A stretch of DNA of 43,007 bases, taken from an uncultured Lactobacillus sp. GTDB lineage: Bacteria; Bacillota; Bacilli; Lactobacillales; Lactobacillaceae. Location: the NCBI RefSeq assembly GCF_945290125.1, contig NZ_CALYQV010000013.1:1-43007 (forward strand). The letters run 5' to 3'. Both the position numbers and the translations under genes were made by a program. Every line of letters begins with the position of its first letter. The stretch's first letter is position 1. Below, piece after piece: positions 33,536-41,801 of this stretch. The notes below the pieces were generated by a model that worked only from the letters and a program-made list of their open reading frames with translations, searched no databases and was not told the origin of the DNA.

Positions 33536-33566
33536 ATTATACTAAGCCGAAAATGTTAAAAGTCAA
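33536..33566 (-). promoter_or_regulatory. Candidate promoter of the MFS-dehydrogenase-aldolase operon
   Basis: The minus strand has TTGACT (33566-33561) and TATAAT (33541-33536). The 19-base spacing is long, but the -10 is perfect and lies close to the MFS start at 33483. Confidence 0.45.
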
Positions 33567-33759
33567 TCTTTTTTATAATTTAAATTTTCTTTTGCAACAT
33601 TATTTATGAAAAATTTACAACTATTATTGCTGATATAAAAGTATTTTTAATATTGTGAACAAAATAATTATTTTTTTATTTTTACATTTTATGTTCCAAA
33701 TGAACATTAATGGGTGTATTATTATGTTAGCGATTTTAGAAATAGAAAAGGGGATTGAC

Positions 33760-35160
33760 ATGAAAGAACCAAAGCAATCAGAACAAGTTCTCGATAAACT
33801 GCCTTTTTCAAAATGGCATTTAGAAAACTTTTTCCTTTTAGGGTTTGGACTTCAAATAAACGGTGTTCTTAATTCTTCAGGAAATTCAATCTTAGCTGAT
33901 TTAATTCATAAAGGTTGGTCTAATAACTATTTAAACGCAGCCTTTTCTTCTGCTATGATGATTGGCTTTTTTATCGGATCACTTATAGGTGGCTGGTTAG
34001 GCGATAAAATTGGCAGAAAAAAGTCAAATGAAATTTCCATTTTGACTTTTGCTGTGTTTTCTTTAGTTGCTGCACTTGTACCCAACATGTTCTTGCTGAT
34101 TGTTAGCAGAGGCTTAATGGGAATAGGTATGGGAGCTGGAATAGAACTTGGATATGGTTCATTTACTGAATTATTGCCAGCCAAATTCAGGGGAAAATGG
34201 CAAGCCATGCTCTCTTGTTTCGGCAATTTTTCACCTTTAATTGCATCCCTGCTTTGCTTAATAGCTATTCCGACTATTGGATGGAGATTAGTTTTTATAA
34301 TCTGTTCGGTTAGTGCTTTCATTATACTTTTCTTTTTCCACAAATTTTTCAAGGAATCGCCACACTGGTTATTACAAAACGGACATGAAGAGGAAGGAGA
34401 ATGCTTACTTAACGAAATAATTAAAAGAGTAGAAAAAGAGCAAGGCCATAAAATTGATATCTCAGATAATGAAAATGACAGCAGAAAACTTAATTCAAGT
34501 CAAAAAGTTAAAATACCATTCAAGAATTTTTTCTTTGGCGCATTAGGGAGGCGAACATTAATTTGTTCCACTACTTTGATTGCAATGAACCTAGCGCTTT
34601 ATACGATAAATAATTGGATACCCACTATTTTTGTCAAGAACGGTATCACAGTCACCAAGTCCCTTCTTATGACCACTATTATGATCGTTGCGGCACCTTT
34701 GGGAACTTATTTTTCAACATTCATTATTGAATTTTTACCCCGAAAGTTGTTCGGAGGAATTTTTATCATAGCTATTGCAATTTTAGGCTATATTTATGCA
34801 CAACAAAGATCAGAAGCGAGTATTTTAATAATCGGCTTTATTATGATTTTTATCTTATATATTTACAATAGTTTTTCCTCTGCAGTGTATGCAACCGAAC
34901 TTTGGCCTACACAAGTTAAAATGCGGGGCTTAGGTATTTCAAACGCTATTGGCAGATTTGTAGCTATTACATCTCCATATTTAATTGCCTGGATACTTAC
35001 AGATTTTGGAGTAGTTGCTGTTTTTATCACTTTAGGAATTCTTTTAGGACTTTGCGCACTTATTATTATTTTATTTGGTATTGAAACCAGAAAGAAAACA
35101 ATTAATGAAATTGATAGTTCCATTAATTTAGAAAGTAATAGAGAGGTTAATCATGCATAA
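33760..35160 (+). CDS. MFS sugar/organic-acid importer (plus operon)
   Basis: About 466 residues with 12 helices, homologous to the divergent MFS: GGWLGDKIGRKKSNEIS, FKESPHWLLQNGHEEEG and ATELWPTQVKMRGLGISNAIGR. The frame opens at 33655, but the AAGGGG site places the start at the ATG at 33760 (MKEPKQSEQVLDKLPFSKWH), aligned with the start of its paralogue. Its stop overlaps the next gene (ATGCATAA). Two related importers on both sides of one control region suggest related substrates or a duplicated cluster. Confidence 0.88.
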   Translation: MKEPKQSEQVLDKLPFSKWHLENFFLLGFGLQINGVLNSSGNSILADLIHKGWSNNYLNAAFSSAMMIGFFIGSLIGGWLGDKIGRKKSNEISILTFAVFSLVAALVPNMFLLIVSRGLMGIGMGAGIELGYGSFTELLPAKFRGKWQAMLSCFGNFSPLIASLLCLIAIPTIGWRLVFIICSVSAFIILFFFHKFFKESPHWLLQNGHEEEGECLLNEIIKRVEKEQGHKIDISDNENDSRKLNSSQKVKIPFKNFFFGALGRRTLICSTTLIAMNLALYTINNWIPTIFVKNGITVTKSLLMTTIMIVAAPLGTYFSTFIIEFLPRKLFGGIFIIAIAILGYIYAQQRSEASILIIGFIMIFILYIYNSFSSAVYATELWPTQVKMRGLGISNAIGRFVAITSPYLIAWILTDFGVVAVFITLGILLGLCALIIILFGIETRKKTINEIDSSINLESNREVNHA

Positions 35161-36205
35161 TACAAAAGCAATACTGGAAAAGCCAGGGAAAATGGTCATT
35201 AAAGATGCAGAAATTGAAGATCCTAAAGATAATGAAGTACAAATAAAAGTCTGTGATGTTAGTATTTGTGGCTCTGACATGCACGGCTTTACTGATGGAC
35301 CTTATTTACCACCTGAAGATCCAAACCAAGAAATCGGTTTGGGTCATGAAACTGCCGGAATAATTTCTAAGATTGGAAAAAATGTTACTAACTTTAAAGT
35401 TGGTGATCGTGTAGCTATGGAACCTGGTGTTCCTGATGGCACCTGTGAATTTTGCAGATCAGGTCATTATAATGTCTGCCCTAATGTAGATTTCCTAGCA
35501 ACTGCTCCTAACTATAAAGGTTCTTTAACAAACTATATTAATCATCCAGCCGAGTGGACCTATCATTTACCCGATAATATGAGTCTGGTTGAAGGAGCCA
35601 TGACAGAGCCAGCTTCTGTGGCAATTCACGCTGCCGAGTCCGCTGGCAATTTAATTGGTAAGTCAGTCGTCATATTAGGTGCAGGAGCCGAAGGTTTACT
35701 TACGACAACGGCAGTCAAGATGGCAGGCGCCTCCACAGTTGTTGTAATAGACATTGTCGATAATCGCTTGGCAAAAGCCAAAGAACTTGGTGCAAATGCT
35801 ACATTTAAAGGTGATAATCCAGATGTAGTTGATAAAATTAAAGCAGTAGTTGGAACCAATGGCGCTGATTTTGTATATGAATGTGCTGGTAGCAATGCGA
35901 CTGCACAAATCGGCTTAAAGATTGTTAAGCATACTGGAACCTTCTTTATTCTGGGTACTATACCAGGAGCAACGCCAGTAGAATTTCTGAAAATTAACAG
36001 AGAAGTAACAATTCATACTCTATTTCGTTACCTCAACGATTATCCTAAAACTATCAAAATGATATCAAGTGGAAAATTCAATGTAATGTCAATTGTAGAT
36101 AAATATTTCATGTATAAAGATATTCAAGAAGCATTTGAATTTGCTACAACACATAAAAGCGAATTTATCAAAGGCGTAGTAATAGTTGACAAATCTTATA
36201 AATAA
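35153..36205 (+). CDS. Sorbitol/xylitol-type zinc dehydrogenase
   Basis: A 350-aa MDR enzyme of the sorbitol (L-iditol)/xylitol dehydrogenase branch: Cys39 and His65-Glu66 at the catalytic zinc, Glu152 in AMTEPASVAIHA and the NAD motif GAGAEG at 176-181. In the structural lobe, VPDGTCEFCRSGHYNVCP has three cysteines (98, 101, 109), but Asp95 stands where the first is expected, so that zinc site is incomplete or uses aspartate. The family oxidises polyols to ketoses with NAD. It overlaps the MFS stop by 8 bases and precedes the kinase by 10. Oxidation before phosphorylation is the implied order. Confidence 0.87.
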   Translation: MHNTKAILEKPGKMVIKDAEIEDPKDNEVQIKVCDVSICGSDMHGFTDGPYLPPEDPNQEIGLGHETAGIISKIGKNVTNFKVGDRVAMEPGVPDGTCEFCRSGHYNVCPNVDFLATAPNYKGSLTNYINHPAEWTYHLPDNMSLVEGAMTEPASVAIHAAESAGNLIGKSVVILGAGAEGLLTTTAVKMAGASTVVVIDIVDNRLAKAKELGANATFKGDNPDVVDKIKAVVGTNGADFVYECAGSNATAQIGLKIVKHTGTFFILGTIPGATPVEFLKINREVTIHTLFRYLNDYPKTIKMISSGKFNVMSIVDKYFMYKDIQEAFEFATTHKSEFIKGVVIVDKSYK

Positions 36206-36215
36206 GGTGAGTTAT

Positions 36216-37190
36216 ATGACGCAAGATGTAATTTGTGTGGGTACTGCTTTAGTTGACATACCACTATACCCTGTTAGCTCAGAAACATTAAATAAAGTAT
36301 CTTTCCCGTTAAATGATATATCTATGAAAATAGGTGGAGATGCAATAAATGAGGCCATTGTCTTATCAAAACTAGGTAAAAAGGTTGCTCTAATCAGTGC
36401 TGTTGGTGATGACGGAGCTGGAAATTACATTAGGAAAATTGCTCAAAAAAATAAAGTTAATATTTCTTCTGTAAAAGTCAACCATAATCTCACTACTTCA
36501 ATCAACATAGGCTTAGTTAAACCAGATGGTCAAAGAACTTTTCTGACAAACAAAAACGGTAGTCTTTGGAAAATGAATGAAAATGATATAGATTTTCAGG
36601 CAATCGCCGACAGTAAAATCTTATCAATGGCAAGTATTTTCAACAATCCATTAATTGATGATCAAGTTATATTAAAAATTTTCCAAAAAGCCAAAAAGGA
36701 AAATATGACAATTTGTGCCGATATTGATGCCCCCCGTTTAGGAGAAACGATTGATAATATTAAAAATATTCTGCCCTACATTGACTACTTCTTCCCAAAC
36801 GATTCTGAGGCAAAAGATCTGACAAACCAGCCTGATTTAGACTCACAATCTGATTTGCTATTAAAACTCGGTGTTAAAAATGTCGTTATTAAAACCGGGG
36901 CAAATGGCTGTTTTATTAAAAATAAGAAAATGAAAAAATATCTACCATCTTACAAGGTACCATCAAATATCGATATAGATACAACAGGAGCCGGTGATAA
37001 CTTTGCTGCTGGTTTTATTTCTAAGTTAGCTGAAGGACAAAGTTTTGAAAACTGTGCTCGATTTGGTAATGCTGTAGCTTCACTTTCTGTCAGAAAACTG
37101 GGTGCTATTGATGGTGTAAAAAATGAACGTCAAGTAGAACAATTACTTAAAAATTATCAAAAAGGAGATAATAATGAAATTAGGAGATAA
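36216..37190 (+). CDS. PfkB-family carbohydrate kinase
   Basis: A 324-aa ribokinase/PfkB-family sugar kinase. The substrate-side signature is MKIGGDAINEAIVLSKLGKKVALISAVGDDGAG (38-69). The anion hole and catalytic base are in DTTGAGDNFAAGF (255-267, base Asp261). The ADIDAPR and FFPNDSEA segments are also typical. It phosphorylates a sugar or ketose with ATP. The frame is open from 36186, but AAGGTGAG is placed for the ATG at 36216. It overlaps the aldo/keto reductase start by 17 bases. Its product could feed the class II aldolase of the divergent operon. Confidence 0.88.
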   Translation: MTQDVICVGTALVDIPLYPVSSETLNKVSFPLNDISMKIGGDAINEAIVLSKLGKKVALISAVGDDGAGNYIRKIAQKNKVNISSVKVNHNLTTSINIGLVKPDGQRTFLTNKNGSLWKMNENDIDFQAIADSKILSMASIFNNPLIDDQVILKIFQKAKKENMTICADIDAPRLGETIDNIKNILPYIDYFFPNDSEAKDLTNQPDLDSQSDLLLKLGVKNVVIKTGANGCFIKNKKMKKYLPSYKVPSNIDIDTTGAGDNFAAGFISKLAEGQSFENCARFGNAVASLSVRKLGAIDGVKNERQVEQLLKNYQKGDNNEIRR

Positions 37191-38145
37191 TATGCAAGTT
37201 TCAAGAATAGGATTAGGTACTTGGGCTTTAGGCGGAGGTCCGGCCTTTACCGATTATGATAACCATCAAGCTGCACTAGATACTATTAGAGGAGCTTTAA
37301 AATACGATATCAACTTGATTGATACTGCGCCAGGATATAATTTTGGTGAAAGTGAGAAATTAGTTGGTGAAGCTATCAAGGGTAATAGGGAAAAATATAA
37401 AATTATTACTAAATGTGGTATTACGTGGGAAAGAAAAGGAGCTTTCTTCAATAAAGTTGGAGATAGATCACTATACAAGAACCTAACTCCTGAATCTATT
37501 TCGTTAGAACTTTTTGATACTTTAAAAAGACTACAAACTGATTATATTGATATCTATATGACTCATTGGCAAGCTGTTGAGCCATACAAAACTCCAATAG
37601 CTGAGACCATGAGATACCTTATGGAACTTAAAGATAAAGGAATTATTCGCGGAATAGGTGCAGCTAATGTTAACGCTGACGACGTACGCGAATACCTCAA
37701 GTACGGACAATTGGATATTATTCAATGTCGTTATAGTTTACTCGACAGAGAAGTTGAAGATGAACTGCTGCCATTGTGCAAGGAAAATAATATTGTTTTA
37801 CAAGCATATTCTCCGTTATCAATGGGCATTTTATCTGGAGCTGTTCCTCGTGATTATGTCCCACCTAAGGGTTCCGCACGTAACGGTAAGAAATGGTTTA
37901 AGCCAGAGAATTTAGCAAAAGTAGACGACATGCTTGATTCCTGGAAACCCTTATGTGAAAAATATCATTGTACTTTAGCCAATTTGGCTATCGCTTGGGT
38001 ATTAAATCAAAGCGATAACATTAATGTCTTAAGTGGTTCGACTTCGATTGATCAGCTTGATGAAAATAGTAAAGCTATGAAAATTATAATTGAACCAGAT
38101 GACTTGAGACGAATGAGAGAAATGGCAGAAGACTTAGACAATTAA
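37174..38145 (+). CDS. Aldo/keto reductase
   Basis: A 323-aa AKR with the full catalytic tetrad: Asp50, Tyr55 (IDTAPGYNFGESE), Lys80 (ITKCG) and His131 (MTHWQ). IGLGTWALGG at the N-terminus resembles the IolS/YajO-type bacterial AKRs. The NADPH-binding end reads NINVLSGSTSIDQLDEN. It reversibly reduces a sugar aldehyde or ketone. AAAGGAG precedes the ATG, which lies inside the end of the kinase gene. It is last in the plus operon, before a terminator at 38272-38314. Paired with a dehydrogenase, it could perform an oxidation-reduction epimerisation. Confidence 0.88.
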   Translation: MKLGDNMQVSRIGLGTWALGGGPAFTDYDNHQAALDTIRGALKYDINLIDTAPGYNFGESEKLVGEAIKGNREKYKIITKCGITWERKGAFFNKVGDRSLYKNLTPESISLELFDTLKRLQTDYIDIYMTHWQAVEPYKTPIAETMRYLMELKDKGIIRGIGAANVNADDVREYLKYGQLDIIQCRYSLLDREVEDELLPLCKENNIVLQAYSPLSMGILSGAVPRDYVPPKGSARNGKKWFKPENLAKVDDMLDSWKPLCEKYHCTLANLAIAWVLNQSDNINVLSGSTSIDQLDENSKAMKIIIEPDDLRRMREMAEDLDN

Positions 38146-38271
38146 GGTATAAACTACTTTTATTAACACGCTTTTTACAAAAAATCACCTTTTAATTTAA
38201 AAATATGTATTCCTAAACTTCAAGAAACTAAATTAGTTACGCTTTAAGAGAAGATTCTCTTTGTGTAAATA

Positions 38272-38314
38272 AAAAAGAACACAATTCACTTTTTCAGTGA
38301 ATTGCGTTCTTTTT
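38272..38314. terminator. Bidirectional terminator between the polyol operon and the SLAP gene
   Basis: AAAAAGAACACAATTCACT pairs with AGTGAATTGCGTTCTTTTT with one mismatch and a 5-base loop. The gene on each side converges on it. Confidence 0.85.
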
Positions 38315-38340
38315 AGTTTGCCTGATTTTTTATTTACAAC

Positions 38341-39897
38341 TTATTTATTTGTCGTGACGTAATCAGTGATAGTTACGGGCTTTTGGAAACCACTAGCACT
38401 AATAATCGTCAGGATCGTATTATTGTTGCTAAATTGTACAGCACTCTTGTCTACACCATTTACGCTGGCAACTAGATCAACAATTTGACTGGCTTCAGTT
38501 AATGACAAGTTCTTTAAATCACTAACAATTATCTTTTTACCATTTAAAGCTGCTTTAGCAGTATTAATTTTAGTTAAAGCATCATTGACTTGAGTAACGG
38601 TTGATTTAGCAGTGTTAACCTGACTTCCACTAGATATAGCTGCGTCATAAGCATCACGTAATGATTTAGCAGAAAGCTTATAAGCATCACTGGCTTTAAC
38701 AGTTGTATCTTGACTCAAAGCATCCTGCAAAGCTTTTTTATCAGTTGCTGAAGCATACGTATTTTCATTCTTAGCTGCTTCTGGAGTGTTGACTGGAGAT
38801 AATTTAACACCATTAACGTTACTAATATCCGATTCTCTCAGATAGCCATTCTTATCACTTTGCAACTTGTAAAACAGTGCAGATTGGTTTTCAGCTGCTA
38901 CCCAAATATAACGCAATTCTGTTACACGAGCAGTGTGACCCTTAGCAAAGGTCTTAGTTGATTGTAAAACTCCCTTATTATCATAGACATTAGCGGTGCG
39001 AGCTAAAGTAACAGTTGTCACATTTTCATCACTTTCAGGCTTTGAATTTGAAGGCTCAAGTTGCTTGCCAGTAACAATTCCCACATTATTCTTTTTAACC
39101 CATTGATCATTACCTGGGTAATTAGAATCATTAATGTGATAATAAAGCTTTTTACCTATATATTGCAATTTATCAACTGTTACCTTTTCCCCACTCCTAA
39201 TCAAAGTTTTGGTGGTTTCACCGTTACTATCATAGACATAAGCATTATGATTAAGAAGAATTACAGTTGGGTCATTTTGATTATCGCTTGGTACATTTTC
39301 ATTTTTACCAGGCTTCTTATTTACTGGTTTCAGTTTAGCACCACTGGTTTTACCAACATTTGTGGCTTTTATAAACTGATTGCTTTGACCATTAATTCTG
39401 TAAAACAACTTTTTACCAATATAAATTAACTGATCAACTGTAACAGTTTGACCTTTCTTAATTTTTTTCTTGTCTGTTTTGCCCTTAGCATTATAGATAT
39501 ATGAATTATGCTTTACCTTTGCAGTAGCTACTGGTGCACTTTTAGTCACCTTTTTACCATTAACATAGCCAACATTAGCAGCTTTAATGAAAGCATTATT
39601 ACCGATACTGTAATAATCCTTCTTATTAATAGTTACTTTACTACTAAATGTTAGAGTAATGCCCTTAGCAATTTTAGTGTTTTTAGCACTACCCATGTAG
39701 GTCTTCAAGCGTTTACCATTTTTATCATAAACATAAGCATTATGACTCAACTTAATGGTATTCTTCTTTGTCGTCTCTTTCTTAGCGGTAGTCTTGTTAG
39801 CGGCCTGAACCACAACAGCTTGGCTTGCGCTAAGTACAGGACTGACACCTATTAATGCAGCTGCAGATACCATTAATAATTTTCGACTAATCTTCAT
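38341..39897 (-). CDS. Secreted S-layer-type (SLAP) protein with FIVAR-like domain
   Basis: A 518-aa exported protein. The signal peptide covers about residues 1-32 (MKISRKLLMVSAAALIGVSP, cleavage near VQA-ANK). Four SLAP-like repeats follow, at about 47-110, 127-181, 212-272 and 295-360, each starting near an xNAYVYDxNG-type motif and ending in a K/R-x-x-N/D-V/I. They bind cell-wall polymers non-covalently in acidophilus-group lactobacilli. Residues 383-453 look like a FIVAR three-helix unit (DKKALQDALSQDTTVKASDAYKLSAKSLRDAY), and 455-518 form a small beta-rich end. There is no LPXTG. It is probably a surface-associated adhesin. GAGG lies before the ATG, and a TATAAT is at 39928-39923. Confidence 0.82.
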   Translation of the reverse strand: MKISRKLLMVSAAALIGVSPVLSASQAVVVQAANKTTAKKETTKKNTIKLSHNAYVYDKNGKRLKTYMGSAKNTKIAKGITLTFSSKVTINKKDYYSIGNNAFIKAANVGYVNGKKVTKSAPVATAKVKHNSYIYNAKGKTDKKKIKKGQTVTVDQLIYIGKKLFYRINGQSNQFIKATNVGKTSGAKLKPVNKKPGKNENVPSDNQNDPTVILLNHNAYVYDSNGETTKTLIRSGEKVTVDKLQYIGKKLYYHINDSNYPGNDQWVKKNNVGIVTGKQLEPSNSKPESDENVTTVTLARTANVYDNKGVLQSTKTFAKGHTARVTELRYIWVAAENQSALFYKLQSDKNGYLRESDISNVNGVKLSPVNTPEAAKNENTYASATDKKALQDALSQDTTVKASDAYKLSAKSLRDAYDAAISSGSQVNTAKSTVTQVNDALTKINTAKAALNGKKIIVSDLKNLSLTEASQIVDLVASVNGVDKSAVQFSNNNTILTIISASGFQKPVTITDYVTTNK

Positions 39898-40036
39898 TTG
39901 TTTCCAACCTCGTTATTTTAAAATTATATCGGTACATAATATTGTATACTTAAAAACCGCTAATTCAAATAGCTTAAAGCATTACTTACCTTTTTTTAAC
40001 ACTCTTGCATCAATGTAAAATGTCTGCAAAATTCTT

Positions 40037-41395
40037 TCAATCTAATTTATTATTTTCTGCTTCTTTGTGCATCTTGCTTTCACTAATAGCGGTATAAAAT
40101 AAGAAAATTAATGCCGCAAATGAGGCAACGTAAAGAACTGAGTTGCTGGCGATCCAACCAAATTTGTCAACCAATATCCCAATTAAAGCTGTAGCCAGAG
40201 TTGCACCAAAAATATATTGGAAAAAACCCATGAAACCCGTTGATGCACCTACTGCGTATTTCGGCACAACTTCATTAATCATTAGTCCCACAAGTGTCAG
40301 CGGTGCGTAAATCAAATTACCCATTATGATTAGAGCCGCAATTATTAGAGCATGATTATTACTGAAAAAATATAGCGTTAAGCAAATTAGCGTTCCGATT
40401 ACGCAGGCGATTGAAACTAATGCACGTCGACCTTTTAAAGCATCTGAAATCGCTCCAATAATAATTACTCCCGGAACTGATGCTAATTCAAAAATGCCGA
40501 TAATCCATTTAGCAGCTGCAGAATCGAAGCCTTTATTCTGGACCAAATAAGATGGGATCCAGCTCTGAATGCCGTAGCGAACAAGATAAAGTGACATTGA
40601 AGTCAGAGTAACTGCCCAAACTAATTTATTTTGCAAGATATATTTAACAAAAATTTGACCAACACTCAAATCAGTCTGATCCGAAGTAGAAACTTGCCCA
40701 TTTTCCAGAATAACCTTGTCACCTGTATAAGTAGAAATATCAGGTAACCCGACCACTTTAGGTCTATCAGCACCCAAAACTAAAATTAAGATGCAAATGA
40801 TAAAGGAAACTACTGAGGATGTATAAAAGACAGCTGGAATTGAACCTGAAAAAAGGAAAACCGCTAATTGCACTATGGCCACACAAATAAATGAGCCGGC
40901 ATTATGTGCTGAAGACCAAATGGAATACATTGTCCCCCTCATTCTTGGTCCCCACCAGAGCTGAATCATTTTTTGGCAAGCCGCAGCCCCCATTCCTTGT
41001 GTGACCGCCATTAAAAACATTAACAACATCATTAAATAAAGGTTCTGAGTCGAACCTAGGAAAATATTTAAGATTGCAGACAATAAAAGTCCTACCATTA
41101 AATATCGGTTAGAATCACACTTATCTGCCAATACACCCATAAAGAGTTTAGCTATGCCGTAGCCAATACCAAAACAAGACAAAATCAAACCAATATTAGC
41201 TGTAGAGAAATGATATTCTTTCATAATATCATTTTGTTCTGTGGTAAATACAAGGCGAATGATGTAGTACCCAATATAGCCAATACAAGTTGCTAGTAAA
41301 ACTCCTAGTTGCCGCCATCTGTATGTTTGTGCCACTTTTTCTTTAGGAACTAGCATATTCGAATCAGGCTGCTTTAAAATCCATTTAAACATCAT
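40037..41395 (-). CDS. MFS organophosphate:phosphate antiporter (GlpT/UhpT family)
   Basis: A 452-aa MFS protein of the GlpT/UhpT group. The helix 1 region reads CIGYIGYYIIRLVFTTEQNDIMKEYHFSTANIGLILSCFGIGYGIAKLFMGVLADK, and QGMGAAACQKMIQLWWGPRMRGTMYSIWSSAHNAGSF is the family signature region. The family exchanges glycerol-3-phosphate or hexose phosphates for phosphate. The first arginine of the substrate site appears as IRL near helix 1. No glycerol phosphodiesterase or hexose-phosphate sensor is adjacent. GGGGAGG precedes the ATG. Substrate preference cannot be assigned. Confidence 0.85.
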   Translation of the reverse strand: MMFKWILKQPDSNMLVPKEKVAQTYRWRQLGVLLATCIGYIGYYIIRLVFTTEQNDIMKEYHFSTANIGLILSCFGIGYGIAKLFMGVLADKCDSNRYLMVGLLLSAILNIFLGSTQNLYLMMLLMFLMAVTQGMGAAACQKMIQLWWGPRMRGTMYSIWSSAHNAGSFICVAIVQLAVFLFSGSIPAVFYTSSVVSFIICILILVLGADRPKVVGLPDISTYTGDKVILENGQVSTSDQTDLSVGQIFVKYILQNKLVWAVTLTSMSLYLVRYGIQSWIPSYLVQNKGFDSAAAKWIIGIFELASVPGVIIIGAISDALKGRRALVSIACVIGTLICLTLYFFSNNHALIIAALIIMGNLIYAPLTLVGLMINEVVPKYAVGASTGFMGFFQYIFGATLATALIGILVDKFGWIASNSVLYVASFAALIFLFYTAISESKMHKEAENNKLD

Positions 41396-41801
41396 AAATG
41401 CCTCCTCCCCTTCAGGATATCATAGAACTTTCTCAATCTTTAAAATGGTGCAACTAATTTGAAACATAACAAATCATGCACTGCGGTAACTGCATTTTTC
41501 CTTCTTATTTTTAGCAAACTAAAGCAATTATATAATAATATTATTTAGATATATATAAATTTTAGATTTTTTTGTTTTGGACATTTTTTTAATATCATTA
41601 TCCATTTTAAGCCTAAAAATGCCAACTTTTGTTATCTAAAATTTAATGTTAACGTTATCTTTATTTAATTTTTGCTGCTTTATTTTTATAAAATTTATTA
41701 TTTATAAATTAACACATAAAAAAACACAGTAATTGACATTTTTGTCTTCATCTACTAAATTGATAATTGTATAGTAAATGGAAATTAGAAAGGAAATTTC
41801 T
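41396..41801. other. 406-base AT-rich divergent intergenic region
   Basis: This is the only stretch over 300 bases with no gene. It separates the GlpT/UhpT-like gene from the adhesin. It contains a TTGACA at 41733-41738, a likely -35 for the adhesin with a poorly defined -10 (TAAATT, 41756-41761). It also holds a cre-like ATGTTAACGTTATCTT (41646-41661, two deviations) and a small inverted repeat ATGCA-10-TGCAT around 41475-41494. No open frame with a ribosome site and no RNA gene was recognised. Confidence 0.6.
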
